A stretch of DNA of 64,000 bases. Origin: Linyphia triangularis (Eukaryota; Arthropoda; Arachnida; Araneae; Linyphiidae). This document shows positions 1-12,900 of the stretch, one piece after another. The stretch's first letter is position 1. Every line of letters begins with the position of its first letter. Location: the NCBI GenBank assembly GCA_963978545.1, contig OZ021723.1, positions 2,232,001-2,296,000 of the forward strand. Direction: 5' to 3'. The translations under genes and the position numbers were made by a program. The notes under the pieces are model-generated. The model worked only from the letters and a program-made list of their open reading frames with translations. It had not been told where the DNA came from and searched no databases.

Positions 1-238
1 AAAGGCGGCGTAATACACTTAATTAAGGAACTTACGAAATTACATTTGGAAATTATGGGACGCTCTCCTACAATCCACCTACTAATGAGGCACGTGGTAT
101 CAGAAGCCATTCAATGACTTCAGTCAGTCATTGGTAGGTGCAAGACACGTTTGAACATGAATGCGCATGCGTAGCTGGCGATTTCGGTAAGGTTGATCCT
201 GTATATTGCATTACGTTGGAAAATAAACGAAAATTTGG

Positions 239-668
239 CATTTTTTCAGAAAAGGACGCTATTTTTTAAGGAAAAGGACAAGAAGGTAGCGCCATCCTTC
301 GATAAACGGCAAAGTTGATCTCCGATTTTAGAAAATGGAGGATTATTTTTGAAAATTTAACCATATGATGTGCCATTTTTCAGAAATTTGCATTTTTTCA
401 GAAAAGGACGCTATTTTTAAAGAAAAAGGACAAGGAGGTAGCGCCATCCTTCAATAAACGGCAAAGATGATCTCTGATTTTAGAAAATGGAGGATTATTT
501 TTGAAAATTTAACCATGAAGTGCCATTTTTCAGAAATTTGCTTTATTTCTGAAAAGGAAGCTATTTTTAAAGAAAAAAGGCACGGAGGTATCGCCGCCCT
601 ACAAAAGCGACTAGAATGATCTCTGATTTTAGAAAATGAAGGATTATTTTTAAAAATTTAACCATGAT
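239..668. repeat. Three tandem copies of a ~150-bp unit
   Basis: Copies begin near 239, 390 and 540. Each has ttcagaaaaggacgctatt, an aaggacaaggaggtagcgcc block, then gatttagaaaatggaggatt-type sequence and ttgaaaatttaaccat. The first two are closer to each other than to the third. Confidence 0.85.
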
Positions 669-2000
669 GTGCGGATGTGTGAATTCACGTATGAGGTTAA
701 TTCTATTGGGTGAATTGGATTTTCAATGCGTGTTCACGCGAATTTTACGCATTTTGGTGAACTTTGCCTTCAACCAAATAACGCCTTTAGTACTGAATTA
801 ACATACTTCAGTTCAGAGACGCAATTTTAACTAAGAGTGTGAAACATAGCACAACCTTGAATTACACTACTATACTGATCAATGCACTGACATAGATGGC
901 GTAATTTTACCGTTTCCGTTAGCATATTTTCATTTTACAGAAATTTCAGAAGTGGGATTGTTAGGAACACCTTAAAAGAATGAGCAACATACATTTTTCA
1001 ATAAATGAAAATTTGAATGAGTTAATGAGCAAGAGGTCCCATGGACCTTACAAACCCTAATACAAAAGTTGAACTTTTGTTTGAAAGTTATCTTGACCCC
1101 AGACAGACACGCAGACCACATTTTTGAACTCGGAACGTTCCAATAAAAAGTCTAGAAATGCAAAAAAGGAAAAAAAAATCATCATGGAAAGTTAGAAGTT
1201 ACCCTGTTACCATTTTGCATTGGTCACGAAATGTTTATAGTCATTCAGGGTAACTTTGAGCCATAGGGTGTAACTTTGCACCACCTCCTATTTTTCAGTA
1301 TTTTTGGTTTTGCAGAGCTGCTCATGGTCCACTGCTGCAAACTGCTGGCAAGATTGTGAAATTGGCTTTTTGCTCTATAGTTTAGAAAATGAATTGGTAA
1401 AAAAGTACATAATTTATTTGGCCATTCAGTTGTTTTTCTGAAGTACTGTTTTCAAGTTCCATTTTAATGCTTATTTAAAGTTGATGTAAATAAACTAATT
1501 TCTGCATGCAAGTATCAACTTATCACTTTATCGGCTATATAATTTTCTGAAAATAGTGAAATAGTTAGTAGCTAATGGTTATTTATTTGCTTACATTTGG
1601 TAAAAAGCAAAAAAACCAAGGCACTATCATTTTACGACATACTAAGTATAACTTTGAGCCGGTTCAAAGGATGATGACAGTGTGTAATCTATACACTGCA
1701 CATATAATTCATATTTTATTCCAATTTATTTTCGGTTGCTTTCAAATACTTTTAATAAAAGAAAAAATACAGAAAATGTGGATTAAAGTTAACCTGATTG
1801 ACTGAAACGGTTTAAAGAGGTAATAATAACTAAAATGTTTGCGTTTTCTGTTTTTACATTAAAGACTGCTTCTTCCTATTACATTTTGGGTGCAGATCGT
1901 TAGTATGTCTGTACTATAGACCAAATGCTTAATATTTTTGTCCACAAAATCTGGATAATTTTTTTTAAAAGTACTTTTTTTATCAGGTATCACAGCAGTA

Positions 2001-2038
<38 letters not shown>

Positions 2039-2805
2039 AAGGAAAAATAACTTATATTTTTTCATAATTCATTTTTGATTAGTTTTCATAAGGTAGCCCA
2101 TAAAAAGAAGGTAATAAAAAAACACCTATTTATGTCTCATCTAAATTTGATTATTTTTTATTACTGTTATTATACTAAGTGAAAAAAATTCATATGTAGA
2201 GAGTTATGTGGCCAAATATATTTTAAGCATTTTAGGTCTATAGGGCAGCCTGGACGTAACAACTTTTTCCTTTAACCCATTTCGACCATCTTCTACAAGA
2301 TTAAAACTAAACTATGAAAAGTAGTTTAATTTGATGTTGGCATAGTACTAAAAGAAGAATACATACTATGAGTTTAAAGTTTCTCATTTTTCCTGGAAAT
2401 CTCCCCAGACAATACAACCCAATTGTATAGTCAACTGGGACTATTTGCAGGGTTGTAGTACTATTTTTTTTTTTTTTTTTTTTACCAGTACGCAAGTTTC
2501 CCGATCGTGGCGGTAACCCTAACTGTAACTGGGATTTTTTAATTATAAATTGTGAATTCACAATATTTTACATAATTTACCATACAAAAAAAAAAGCTAA
2601 ATACTTTAAATTTACGTATTTATTTTCTCACTAACTTATATCACAATACATGCATAAAGATTTATGAATTATTATTAATTAGTTAAAAAAAGTAGCGGTA
2701 TGCCGTACTATAGCTATCAAAAAAGTACAAATAAGCAGTCTTTTCAAACTTTTCTCACTACACCCTTGACTATTTGTTCTAATATCATCTAGAATATATT
2801 GTAAT
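669..2805. other. Intergenic, no gene seen
   Basis: AT-rich sequence with short chance frames only. It contains a block near 955-1160 (ccagacagacacgcagacca) that recurs near 43800, and A/T runs at 2001-2036 and 2464-2483. Confidence 0.5.
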
Positions 2806-3195
2806 CACTGGGTGGCCACAAAATTAAAGAAAAAAAGTTTGCTGATAAATTTCTAAAAAATTCCCTAATTTTATTGCAAACTTTTTCTATCTTCCCTAAC
2901 TTTTCCAGATGTATAGACACACTGATCAAATAAAACATAGATGCCAAAAAGAAAATATGCTAATTTTTAAAAATAGTTTTGGCGGTAATGAAAAGTTCAA
3001 ATATTCCGTAATATGAAATTTCCAACGATTACCTTCACATTTCTTCAAGTAAATGCTTGCAAAAAAATACTGAAAAAGGAAAAACAAACCACGAAAACCA
3101 TGATAGCAAATTTCCCTGATACACATAAAATTTAAAAAAAGTCCCTGACTTTTTCCATAATCATAAAACTTCGTGACATTTCCCTGGTCACTCTG
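2806..3195. mobile_element. CAGGGTGG-family element, copy 1
   Basis: About 390 bp, sharing tagttttggcggtaatgaaa and the ccctgacttttcca-type 3' half with the copies at 32489, 33073 and 34199. Its left end is tgggtggccacaaaatt and its right end tggtcactctg. The target duplication is unclear here. Confidence 0.7.
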
Positions 3196-3901
3196 AATAA
3201 TAGCCACATACTTTTCACAAATACACACATAATATGTAATCTTGGAAGTAATTTGATTTTTGATGGGATATATCGCCTCAATGTAAAATATGATTAGGAC
3301 AATAGATCCCACATAAACCGGACATATATATGCCCATTAGGACAGAAAGGGTTAAGTATGACTAAAAATCAACTTACCAGCAACAGATAGCACAACTTGT
3401 TGAAAAACTAGGAAACAGCACACTGCTCCTGTTACCGACATATCCACTCAGCTATGCAAGCACTGACTCAATCCGTGAGAGAACCAAAGTATTTAAACTG
3501 TACACTTTCCTAAATTAACGCAACAATTTGTAGGTACAACCTCGATTACCTTGTTATGCATTCGAAATGGAACGAATTCTCCAGAATTTACCAAGTAACG
3601 AAAAACACAATTTGAGGAAATGAAGCTTGCTGTTTTAAGTTATAACGAGTCGTAATAATGTTTTGAAGTGGAAGAGATTTATTTGAAACTCGCGCACTTT
3701 TATAAGAAAAAAGAGAACGTACACGGACGAGAAGAGTTCAAATTAGATGGCAAAGGAAGAATGAGAGGAATTAAGAATATTGGACTTGGTTATTGTTGAA
3801 TGGTAGGTGAGTTCACAGCGCCATCTCGGGAAGAATTTTAAGAGGTCCGATGATTCTCATGAATTGCTTGATGTTATTATTTTTATTTGTTGTATTTTAT
3901 C

Positions 3902-4990
3902 TTAAGGGGGTATTCTAGTCTATGGGGCTGAATTTCGAGCGTTTTTTGGCAATTAATATAAAAGAAGCAGTTAATATTTTTACTATAAATTTTTTTATCA
4001 TTTGTTTATTGATATTTCAAAAATACAAAAAAATACATATACATTTAAAAAAAAAAAAAAAAAAAAATTTCAAAAAGATATAAGTCCTTGAAGTAGAGAA
4101 AAAAAAAAAGGCCGTGTCCTCGTGAAAAGGAATTCTCCCTTTGTATCCATCTGAAAAAAAAAACAATGCCAAATTATTGATCAGTACAAATGTTATTGTC
4201 GCACAAACCAACAAAACTTGAAAAAAAAAAAAAAAAATTCACAAAATGGCGGCTGTTTAAAAATAGAAGTCGATTTTTTTACTCATTTTTCAACTTCCTC
4301 CAATTTTTTAAAAATATTACAAATTTGAAATTTTCAATTTTTATTGGTTAGTGCGAAAGCGAGATAATTGAAGAATATTCATGCTAAATTTCAAGTAAAT
4401 CGGCTGATTAGAACCTAAAATATCTGCATCACCGTATCGAAAAAAGTAGTTTCGAGAAAAACGCGTTTAAAGTTTAACGTTCAGTTTCAGGCAGCGTAAC
4501 TGATAAAATAGTACGTATAACTTACATTCTCTTAATCAGCCATTTCAGCTTCATACATTGGGCCTTCCTCTACTTCATATTGACTGTTTTCAGCATTTCT
4601 CTCTGTATAACGAGCAGTTCTTTCCTCTTTTGAAGCATCTGAAGCTCGAACCTTAGACCGTTCAATCCTTACTCAAAAACAAATTGAGTATAGATACTTG
4701 TATAATACGTCACAATGACCTTCAGACTATTGATATAGTAAACTAAAAGTATATGACAAGAAATAAAGAAAGCTATTCATACTCAGGTAGCCCGGACCGC
4801 CCGTAGTCTATTGTTGCAGTCGTCCGCTCAATCCGGTCTAGTTGCCACGACACTAAAACGGCTGTAACTTTAAAAATAATTTGAATTTTGAAAAATCCTT
4901 TCAGAGAGATATTTTTGAATATCTAAACTATCGAATTATGAAAAAAAAAATTCATTTTTTTCAAAATTCTAGACTAGAATACCCCCTTAA
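3902..4990. mobile_element. TTAA-bordered DNA transposon remnant (1,089 bp)
   Basis: Ends are perfect inverted repeats, TTAAGGGGGTATTCTAGTCT and AGACTAGAATACCCCCTTAA, each starting with TTAA. TTAA target duplications point to the piggyBac or Kolobok superfamilies. No transposase frame is seen, so this is a non-autonomous copy. Confidence 0.82.
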
Positions 4991-5561
4991 CATCTAAATA
5001 AGCGAAAAAAATATGGCTGTTATTGAATATAAATATTCTTCTTATTTTAAGAGCAAAATTAATGACGAATTAAGAAAGTTTTATGGATAAAAAGGGGAGT
5101 AATCAGTGGCGTGATTGGTTGACAAAAATTGTCAAAAGAAGTGGTGGTTTGAAAGTTGCAAAATCAAGACAACTTTGCAATCACCATAACCAAATTTTCA
5201 TAAAGTGAGGAGACAATTAGATCTTTTCTCTTTTAGATGCTGGCACTGGATGAAGTTATGTGTATATGGGATGGGCCAAACTACATTTTGTTAGATAGTT
5301 AATAATTAAGTATGCTAAATTGACAAGGGGTTAAAAGTGGGAGGAGCAACAGCAAACTTCAAAATTGAGCAGCATGTTTTTTATTGCCAGTCAGAAATCA
5401 TTATAAGATGAGTGGAGAGGAACTGCTTCATATGCTTCCCCAATCACAACTACTGGACAGTGAGTATCAGTTATGCATGTAATACTCATCCTGAAAAATG
5501 ACACTTCCAAACAATTCCAAAAGAAAATCCATTAACGTACTCAACCAGAAACAAACATATA

Positions 5562-5965
5562 CAGAGTCTTTTAAAAGGACTCCCTAAATTTGAAGTAACA
5601 TAACTTCGAAACAATGAGAGACAGAAAAGGAGAGACTAGTGATGTGTTGGATAGATAATTATGGTTTTAAACACACTGGTTAGCAAAACTGAGTAAATTT
5701 GATGACGGCTTCATAAGGTTTACCGATAAAGTCAATTTTCACTTGGATGGATTAATCAATAAATAAAACTGGTGAATATAGGGTACTGAAAACAAGTTTG
5801 TCTTCCTTGCGAATTTAACAACAATTTGTAGCCACACTTCAGTATCGCCACTAATTTTGCTAACAGGTGTGTATAAAATTCCATACCTGTCTACCCAACA
5901 TATCACTTGTCTCTTCTGTCAGTTTTGTTATTACAAAGTTACGGAATCCTTTCTGAAGGACCCTG
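5562..5965. mobile_element. Tc1/mariner-like non-autonomous element
   Basis: Left end cagagtcttttaaaaggact and right end ggaatcctttctgaaggacc plus ctg are imperfect inverted repeats. Inside, tttcacttggatggattaat reads FHLDGLINK, a fragment also seen in the relative at 46394. Related ends border the element at 11829-13540. Confidence 0.65.
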
Positions 5966-7302
5966 AATCAGATTGAAATCATGGAAAAATCAAGTTTTTC
6001 AGCAATTGTTAAAAAATGGCTCTAACGATTTTGATTAAAATCTCTCTACTAATGCCTGTTAAGGTGTTCGAACAGTCCCCACCTTCGAAATTCCAGTAGA
6101 AATGAGATAAAAGCGTAAAAAGTTGAAAACGAGTGCCTTTAACACAGAGCTCTCTGCACTTGAGCATTGCCCATCATCGATTGATTTTTTTCTGTCACAC
6201 CCACAAGAAAAGACAGTGTCATATATATCAAATAACATCATCAATTTCACCAATTTGGCATTTTTTTTTTGTCTATGAAATAATTATTGTTAAACTGACG
6301 TTTTCATTTTTCTGGCAATTTTTATTTAAATTAGTGAAAATATGACAACGGTAAATAACACCTTATCAAATTTTAATGCAATGACCAATATTATAGTGTA
6401 ATTAAAAGTTGTGCGATGTTCTCCACCCCTAGTTTTAACTGGTCACAATACTGCCCTGTTGAAGAATCCAAACACAAGCAACGCATCATTTTTAACATTC
6501 AATCAACTGAAGCACGTCAGAAAGATTTAATTAAAATCTAACAGACCTTAAACTTGAAATTAATTATTTTTCAATTTAATTTGAAGGGTAATTGCTCAAT
6601 AATAAGGTTTTTAATAATAATGTGAATTCGAATGAGTCAACATTCACAACTGCAAGTTAAAGCACACACACACACAAAAAATTCATTATGCCATTTAACA
6701 TTTAATAGAAAAGTTTCTTGTATTTCTTATACATACTCTAGAAAAGATCACAAGTTTCCTGTTCAATGTTTCCAAGTTTAGAGTAAACATGATTCTTTGA
6801 ATAAGGGCAACTACATCTCCCATCAAAACTTTCCCTTAGTGAATATTGAGTATGGCAAATTAATACTGTATATTTAATGGTTCTATCATATGTTATTAAC
6901 AACAGAAAAGACTTAATGTTTTATATCAATTTTTAATAACAGATTTAAAAAAGAGTGACAGATTAGAAGTTTAATACATGATATAATTATGTCATTGGTG
7001 AAGAAAAATGAATTCTAATGTTTATGTACAAAAATATACATTGGAGAGAGCATATTAATAAATTTACAGTTTAGTGTTTCTTATTGTTCAATTTGAAAAA
7101 TATACGGTTAAAAATTTCATATATTCATTAACTTCCCAATATTTTTTTAAAGGTTTGTTGTTCAAATGATTCAAATTAAAAAACACTTCTTAATTTCAAG
7201 GACTTTATACATTAAATTGATTAATAAAAATTGGTATATCTTGCTGAATAAATACTCATAAAGCAAAATACTCTGTATATATGTGACATTGTGATGCAGA
7301 AC
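5966..7302. other. Intergenic, no gene seen
   Basis: AT-rich sequence without coding signal. 5975-6090 resembles the reverse complement of a block at 43060-43150 (an aatgattttgatccaaatca-type stretch), so it is probably a repeat fragment. Confidence 0.45.
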
Positions 7303-7684
7303 CAGGGATGAGAGTGATCAGAGAACAAAAAGGAGGAAATTCAAAAATTCGTTGAAAAAGCTCGCGGATAGAATACACAAAAATTCAAGAAAAGAGTATG
7401 CATGAAGGATGATTCAATAATTTTAAAGATACAATGAAATTTCTCATACTATATAATAATTACATTTCAAATATTAGGAGTTAGTGATGTAATCTGGGAG
7501 GAAAGGGGAGCCAAGAGGGAAAATCTTTTGTTTAGATATGAGGAAAAGTATACTTTTTGCAGGAAAAACTGGTTCAGATCAGAAAAATGTGGATCCTCAA
7601 GACAGGGACAAAAAGGAAGGAAAATGTTACATAAAAAAACAAAAAGGAGGAAATCCTCCAAAAGGAGGAAAACTGGCATCCCTG
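7303..7684. mobile_element. hAT-type MITE with 8-bp target duplication
   Basis: The element starts CAGGGATG and ends CATCCCTG. It is flanked on both sides by tgcagaac (7295-7302 and 7685-7692), an exact 8-bp target site duplication. Short inverted repeats plus an 8-bp duplication are the hAT signature. The interior contains aaaaaggaggaaatcctcca and has no transposase. Confidence 0.88.
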
Positions 7685-9539
7685 TGCAGAACTCAATAGA
7701 AAATCGAGCAGAAGGCAAATGCAAAGTATGGAAAATATACAATAAGATTTTACTTCATTCATAAAGTAACTTTTATAAGATAAGATAGGTGAAATAAAAA
7801 TATTATTCCTTTTTGGTAAGTCCACCAAATATCAAAAAGATCAATTGATTAGAATAGGCTTTGGACAATGTTACCTGAAGTATAATCATACAGATATGTG
7901 TATTTTTGTTTTTATATTGGAGAACATTTTATTAAATATTTTTGCCAAAATTTAAACTACACCATGTTTACTATTAACAAACTCTGTATTGCCTTTAAGT
8001 AAACCTTAACTTTCCAAAAATGAATAAACTGTCGATCCAATGCACATGCTTTCATAGGGTATTCAAAATTCAATAAAAACTAGGTACTACTTATAGAAAA
8101 ACATAAGACTAAAAACTGAATGTTAAGTACCCAATAAAAATATAGATGTGGTTAAAAATATCTTATCTAAATGGAAAACAGTGGATAGAAAACAATGTAT
8201 AAAACCATAACAAGCTCAGTACACAAAAATATAGTTGTTTTGTTAATAACAATTTGAAATAAAAACTAAGTTGTGGACTATTTGTTAAGTATTATTTGAA
8301 AAAAGAAGACACAATTAGCAATATAATGATTACGAATCCCCTGCAAAATAAATACACTATCACGAAACTTTTGTGAATATTTAAAAAAGAAATTAGCCCC
8401 TCCCCCCAACTAATACAAAGAAAGTATTTACTTTAAAAAATTTTTTTTTTGATTTTGCCGAACAGAAATGTAACAAAACCATTTTAATGTTTTTTTATTA
8501 TTTATTTACAGAAACATATTAATTTCTTCATTACATAAGAGTACAAAGTTATTTAAAGTCACAAAGCTGATTAAAAGACTAAGGAAAACATGGTAGAGTA
8601 GAACATTATTATTAAGAATTCACATTTCAATGCGTGGCTTTGCTCAATAAACCTTTTTTATGTACATAAAACAGTCATTAAAAATGGCCAAACCAACTAA
8701 GATATCGAATTTCCATGATTTAGTGAGGTTCGTCAAATTTTGCACAAGAAATTTTTTATTTTTGAATGCCTGGGTCGATTATGAAGAGATAATGGAATCA
8801 TTGATACAAATAAGCCTTGAGGTTTTATAGTTTTATACATAATTGCCTTTCCATTTATAAAATTGGTGATAGGTAGAAAGAGCAAAACTTAACGTTTTCT
8901 TATTAGTAACATCTGTACAATATATCAAAACAGTACATATTATAATTTTTAGAAGTTAAAGGTTGTCACTAAAACAATCACAGTGCTCCTTACACTGTTT
9001 TCAGTTTCCATTTCATTACCTTATTTTTTTATGTATGCCAATATATACAGTTAAAACTATTTTTATTTTAAAAGGATGAATATACTTTGAGTATAGTTTC
9101 ACAAAGGATTTGTAGTTTCAGACTTTTATACATTTTCATCAGAGGTTACCTCATAGAATTGGTAAGATCAGAGCACATTTTGATGACTATACCGTAACAA
9201 AGAAAAAAATGATTTCTGTGTGATCCAAGAATATTTTGTTGCCTCTGACTTCAAAGAGTTTGTTGAAACATTATTATATTTTTCGAATGTTTCTGTTGCC
9301 ATAATGTATGTACACAAGAGTATGTCCCACGGATATTGTTACAGCCCATTTGAAAACAAATGTTGCACATGGAAGTTTTTTTAAAGTCATGAATCACTTG
9401 AATCTGTGCTTTTAACCATTTTCAACCATGTCTCATGCTAGTTACAATATTTCTGAAACTTAAAACTCAATTACTTTCTCATAAGTCATCATTTAAATGC
9501 TTTCCTATATTGCACATTTGTTTGCTACCATTCACAAGT
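7685..9539. other. Intergenic, downstream of the receptor gene; no gene seen
   Basis: AT-rich, only chance frames. Several minus-strand AATAAA sites near 8500-9060 could serve longer 3' ends of the receptor transcript. Confidence 0.4.
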
Positions 9540-9761
9540 ATTCCCATGGTATTGTATTTATTTTCATACCAGAGCCATAGTATTTTGAAGCAGCTCAAAA
9601 TTTTAAGAAGCACTTTTAGCTTATTTTTCAGTAGAACGCTTTGAGTAAGTGTTTACAAAATCGCACCTTTAAGAAACAACATTCCACAAGCTTGTTTTAT
9701 GGGCATATATCTTCAACTGAGTTAGGCTATTCATATACTCAATAGGTATGTGGCACCACTT
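9540..9761 (-). other. Probable 3' UTR of the receptor gene
   Basis: About 200 nt after the stop, an AATAAA lies on the minus strand (9558-9563), giving a likely 3' end near 9540. Other AATAAA copies lie further downstream, for example near 9060, so a longer 3' UTR is possible. Confidence 0.45.
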
Positions 9762-9958
9762 TTAAGGGGTTATTGTTTTCACTTTCACCACAGACCCGGT
9801 GGCATTTTGCAGTTTGTCTCTCTTGGGCAACGTTTGGTGGGAGACTCGAGCACCGGCGGCTTGCTTCTTGCGAAAGAAAAAGAAGGAGAACATCATTATG
9901 ATGAAAATCCCCATCAGGACTGTCACCACAATTCCAACTATAGCCCCAGTTGATAAAC
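9762..9958 (-). CDS. Receptor exon 27: transmembrane helix, tail and stop
   Basis: After taataatttatctgtag (phase 1), encodes GLSTGAIVGIVVTVLMGIFI, then IMMFSFFFFRKKQ: one hydrophobic helix followed by a positive stop-transfer cluster. The cytoplasmic tail is ARVSHQTLPKRDKLQNATGS plus VVKVKTITP and TAA. Only about 10 residues separate the GPS cut from this exon, so the stalk is very short. Confidence 0.92.
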
Positions 9959-12900
9959 CTACAGATAAATTATTACAAATATTAATTTTCATTCAAAACT
10001 TATGAAATTCGGCACCATGTCAACAATAAAAATTGAAGAGGATTGACAAAGAAAATAATTTTTTTTTGCTAATAGCGAATCAAATTTAGATTCATAATTT
10101 TTTCTGACTGTTTCAGCACAGCACCTTGATAGGAAACATTTTTATTATTTAATTTTTACTTTTGAATTCAAAATTTGATTCACCATTAAATTAGATACGC
10201 TGAAAAGTAGTCATGTTTTTACAGAAAAATACCTTTATTAAGTGCATCCAAGTTTTAAATAGTGTATTGAACTAACAAGCGTGGGGGAAGTGTAAAGAAG
10301 TGCGGAAATCGTTTGTGTGTTTACCCGAGTGACTTATTTAGTCAAAATTTGAAGTATATGAGTTTTTATGAACAAATAATTGGCACTAGAACATGAAATG
10401 CAAAACAAACCTTTCCAAAAACATTGAGTAGGAAAACGAGAAATACAACCTAACACTTGTTGATTTTCTGTTTTTGTATCTGGGTCTGTTGAGTTCCCTG
10501 CCATTTGGAATAAAAATATATTTATAAAATTTCTTGGACCTTATATAGTATACTCATATGTTAAATGGATATTCATCTTTTACATTTTCATAGTACTTTA
10601 AAATATATATATATATAAGTATAGATATAAATGTCTGGAATAAATGATTTTCATTCCTTTGTTTCCCCCCCCCCCCCATATTTTTCTTTAATGACTTTGT
10701 CTTAACATTTTTAAAAGATAGGGTACTCAAAATAACTTAGCACTTTTATTAATGCATCAAAATAAGATAACATCTTGGAAGTATTTCTGTTTGAAAATAA
10801 AAAAAAAAGTTTATAGATAGAGTCTAGAGGTTTCATGGACCTTATAGGGTGTTCTCTTGATAAAATAGGGTTGTCCCTGCCATAGTTATATAGCATGTTT
10901 AAAAACAGCAGTTGGTTTTGAGAGTTGGTTTCATTGTTCTAAAACTTAATAAAAATGTGTATGTGTACTGTGACAAGTAAATACCTTCTTAACACTTTTG
11001 TGTTAATATATTTTCAAATAAATTATTTAAGTCAACTTTGTTAAGCATGTTTTATTACAAGTGTGATTAATAGAAGTGTGAAGCTAATTGAAAAAGTGTA
11101 TGGTCCATCAGTGATTGGGTCAACTTATAATAATAGTAATCATACTAAGAGTTTTAGATTAGAAATAATATATTTTTAATTTTGAAGAATTGTGTTTCTA
11201 GAACTAAATCATACCAAACTAAGAAAATATAATTTAAAACTAAATTTTTGTACGGTACTAAAAAAATGTGGTTTTTTTTTTTTGCCACAAGACAATACAA
11301 TCTTAGGAAAATCTTATTTGGATTCATATGAAATCTTATAGGGACTAATCAAATAATTAGAATTTAATATAAATGCAAAAAAAACCACCCCATTTTAAAA
11401 CACTTATTCTTGGGCCCTTCTATGTTAAAAGGTTAAGCTGTCTTATTTAATATAATAATAAGTAGGTATTATACTAGTGTACTCTGGTTATTTACTTCTT
11501 GGATTCATGAATTACAGTTTTGAAAATAAAATATATGCATTAAGATATTTAAGAACTTAAATGCACTTTCATATTGAAACCAAAGCAAAGAAGTTAATAA
11601 TAAACCAAATAGTTCATATTTAAACCAAATCGAAGAAGTCAGTAATAAAGAAAGTAGTTCATATTTAAACCAAATCAAAGAAGTTAATAATAAACCTAGT
11701 AATTCATATTTAAACCAAATCAAAGAAGTTAGTAATAAACCAAGTAGTTCACATTTAAACCAAATCAAAGAAGTTAATAATAATCCAAGGAGTTCATTAT
11801 GATGATTATATATTCTCATATTTACTTACAGGGTCTTTCAGAAAGGATTCCCTAACTTTGAAGTAACATAACTGTAAAAAAATGTCATAGATATTAACCA
11901 GATGGCTAGGCCACTTGAAAAGCACATCACTGCCTTACATTGGTACAAGAGAGAGACACGTCTTAGGGTTCCGAGTAGGTCTTTGAGATGCGATTGTATT
12001 AGCCAATTGGCTTGGAAAATGTTTAGGCACATGCCTAACATTTTGTAAAACTAACCAAGTGAAGGAATTGTAAAGAAACATTGTTTTATAGTTACATCAA
12101 TGTTCTATAATTGCATCCTTTAACCCCTTGACATACAATGACTCCTCAAAAACATAATTCATTTCACATGCCATTGTAGACTTTGACATCTCCAAGACGT
12201 CAAAAACTGTCTTTGGTGAACGCAGGGCAGTATACTATTAGATTATCTGTTTCGGTCGTGCATCAATGCTACTTTGTTTAGACTGTTAACGATGCTTTCC
12301 CTCTCTCAACAATATTGATAAAAAAAATCTCATCAGCAAACAAGTAAACAGAAAGAAGCGCAATGAAAGCGGTAGTCAGCATGGCAGTGATCTTGACAAT
12401 AATCTGTGTATATTCACAGCACAAACTTAAAACTATAAATGAGAACATCTCCATATTGCATTTTCTGGATTTATTTGAAGACAGAAGACAATCACGATAA
12501 AAGACAGGAAATTAATTAAATATTTGTTTACAATAAATCCATGCTGACCCTATGTTCATGTTAGGGTTACATCATGATCTGAATCTGAAGTTAAGTTTTG
12601 GCACCAGGCAATTTTATTTGCATCTCAAGGGGTTAAAAATGATTTTTAGATTAAGGAAAATCCATCCCAAACAGTGAGAGATAGAAACAAGAGACAAGTG
12701 GCATGGTGGACAGACAGTTATGGAATTTTAAATACACTGGTTTGCGAGATTAGTTACAATATTGAAGTGTGGCAACAAATTGCTGTTAAATCTGAATATA
12801 GCTGAAAGAGTTTATAATTTCTCTTATAAAAAAAGGTCCTACGATTCCTTTAATGGATAGTGCAGCCTAAATGCTGTTCCAAAAGGCAGTGGTTTTTAGG

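Noticed and set aside
11505..11819. 104-codon minus-strand frame with repeated ELLGLLLTSLIWFKY
   Set aside because: It is the 45-bp minisatellite in intron 26 read in an open frame; no splice or start support.
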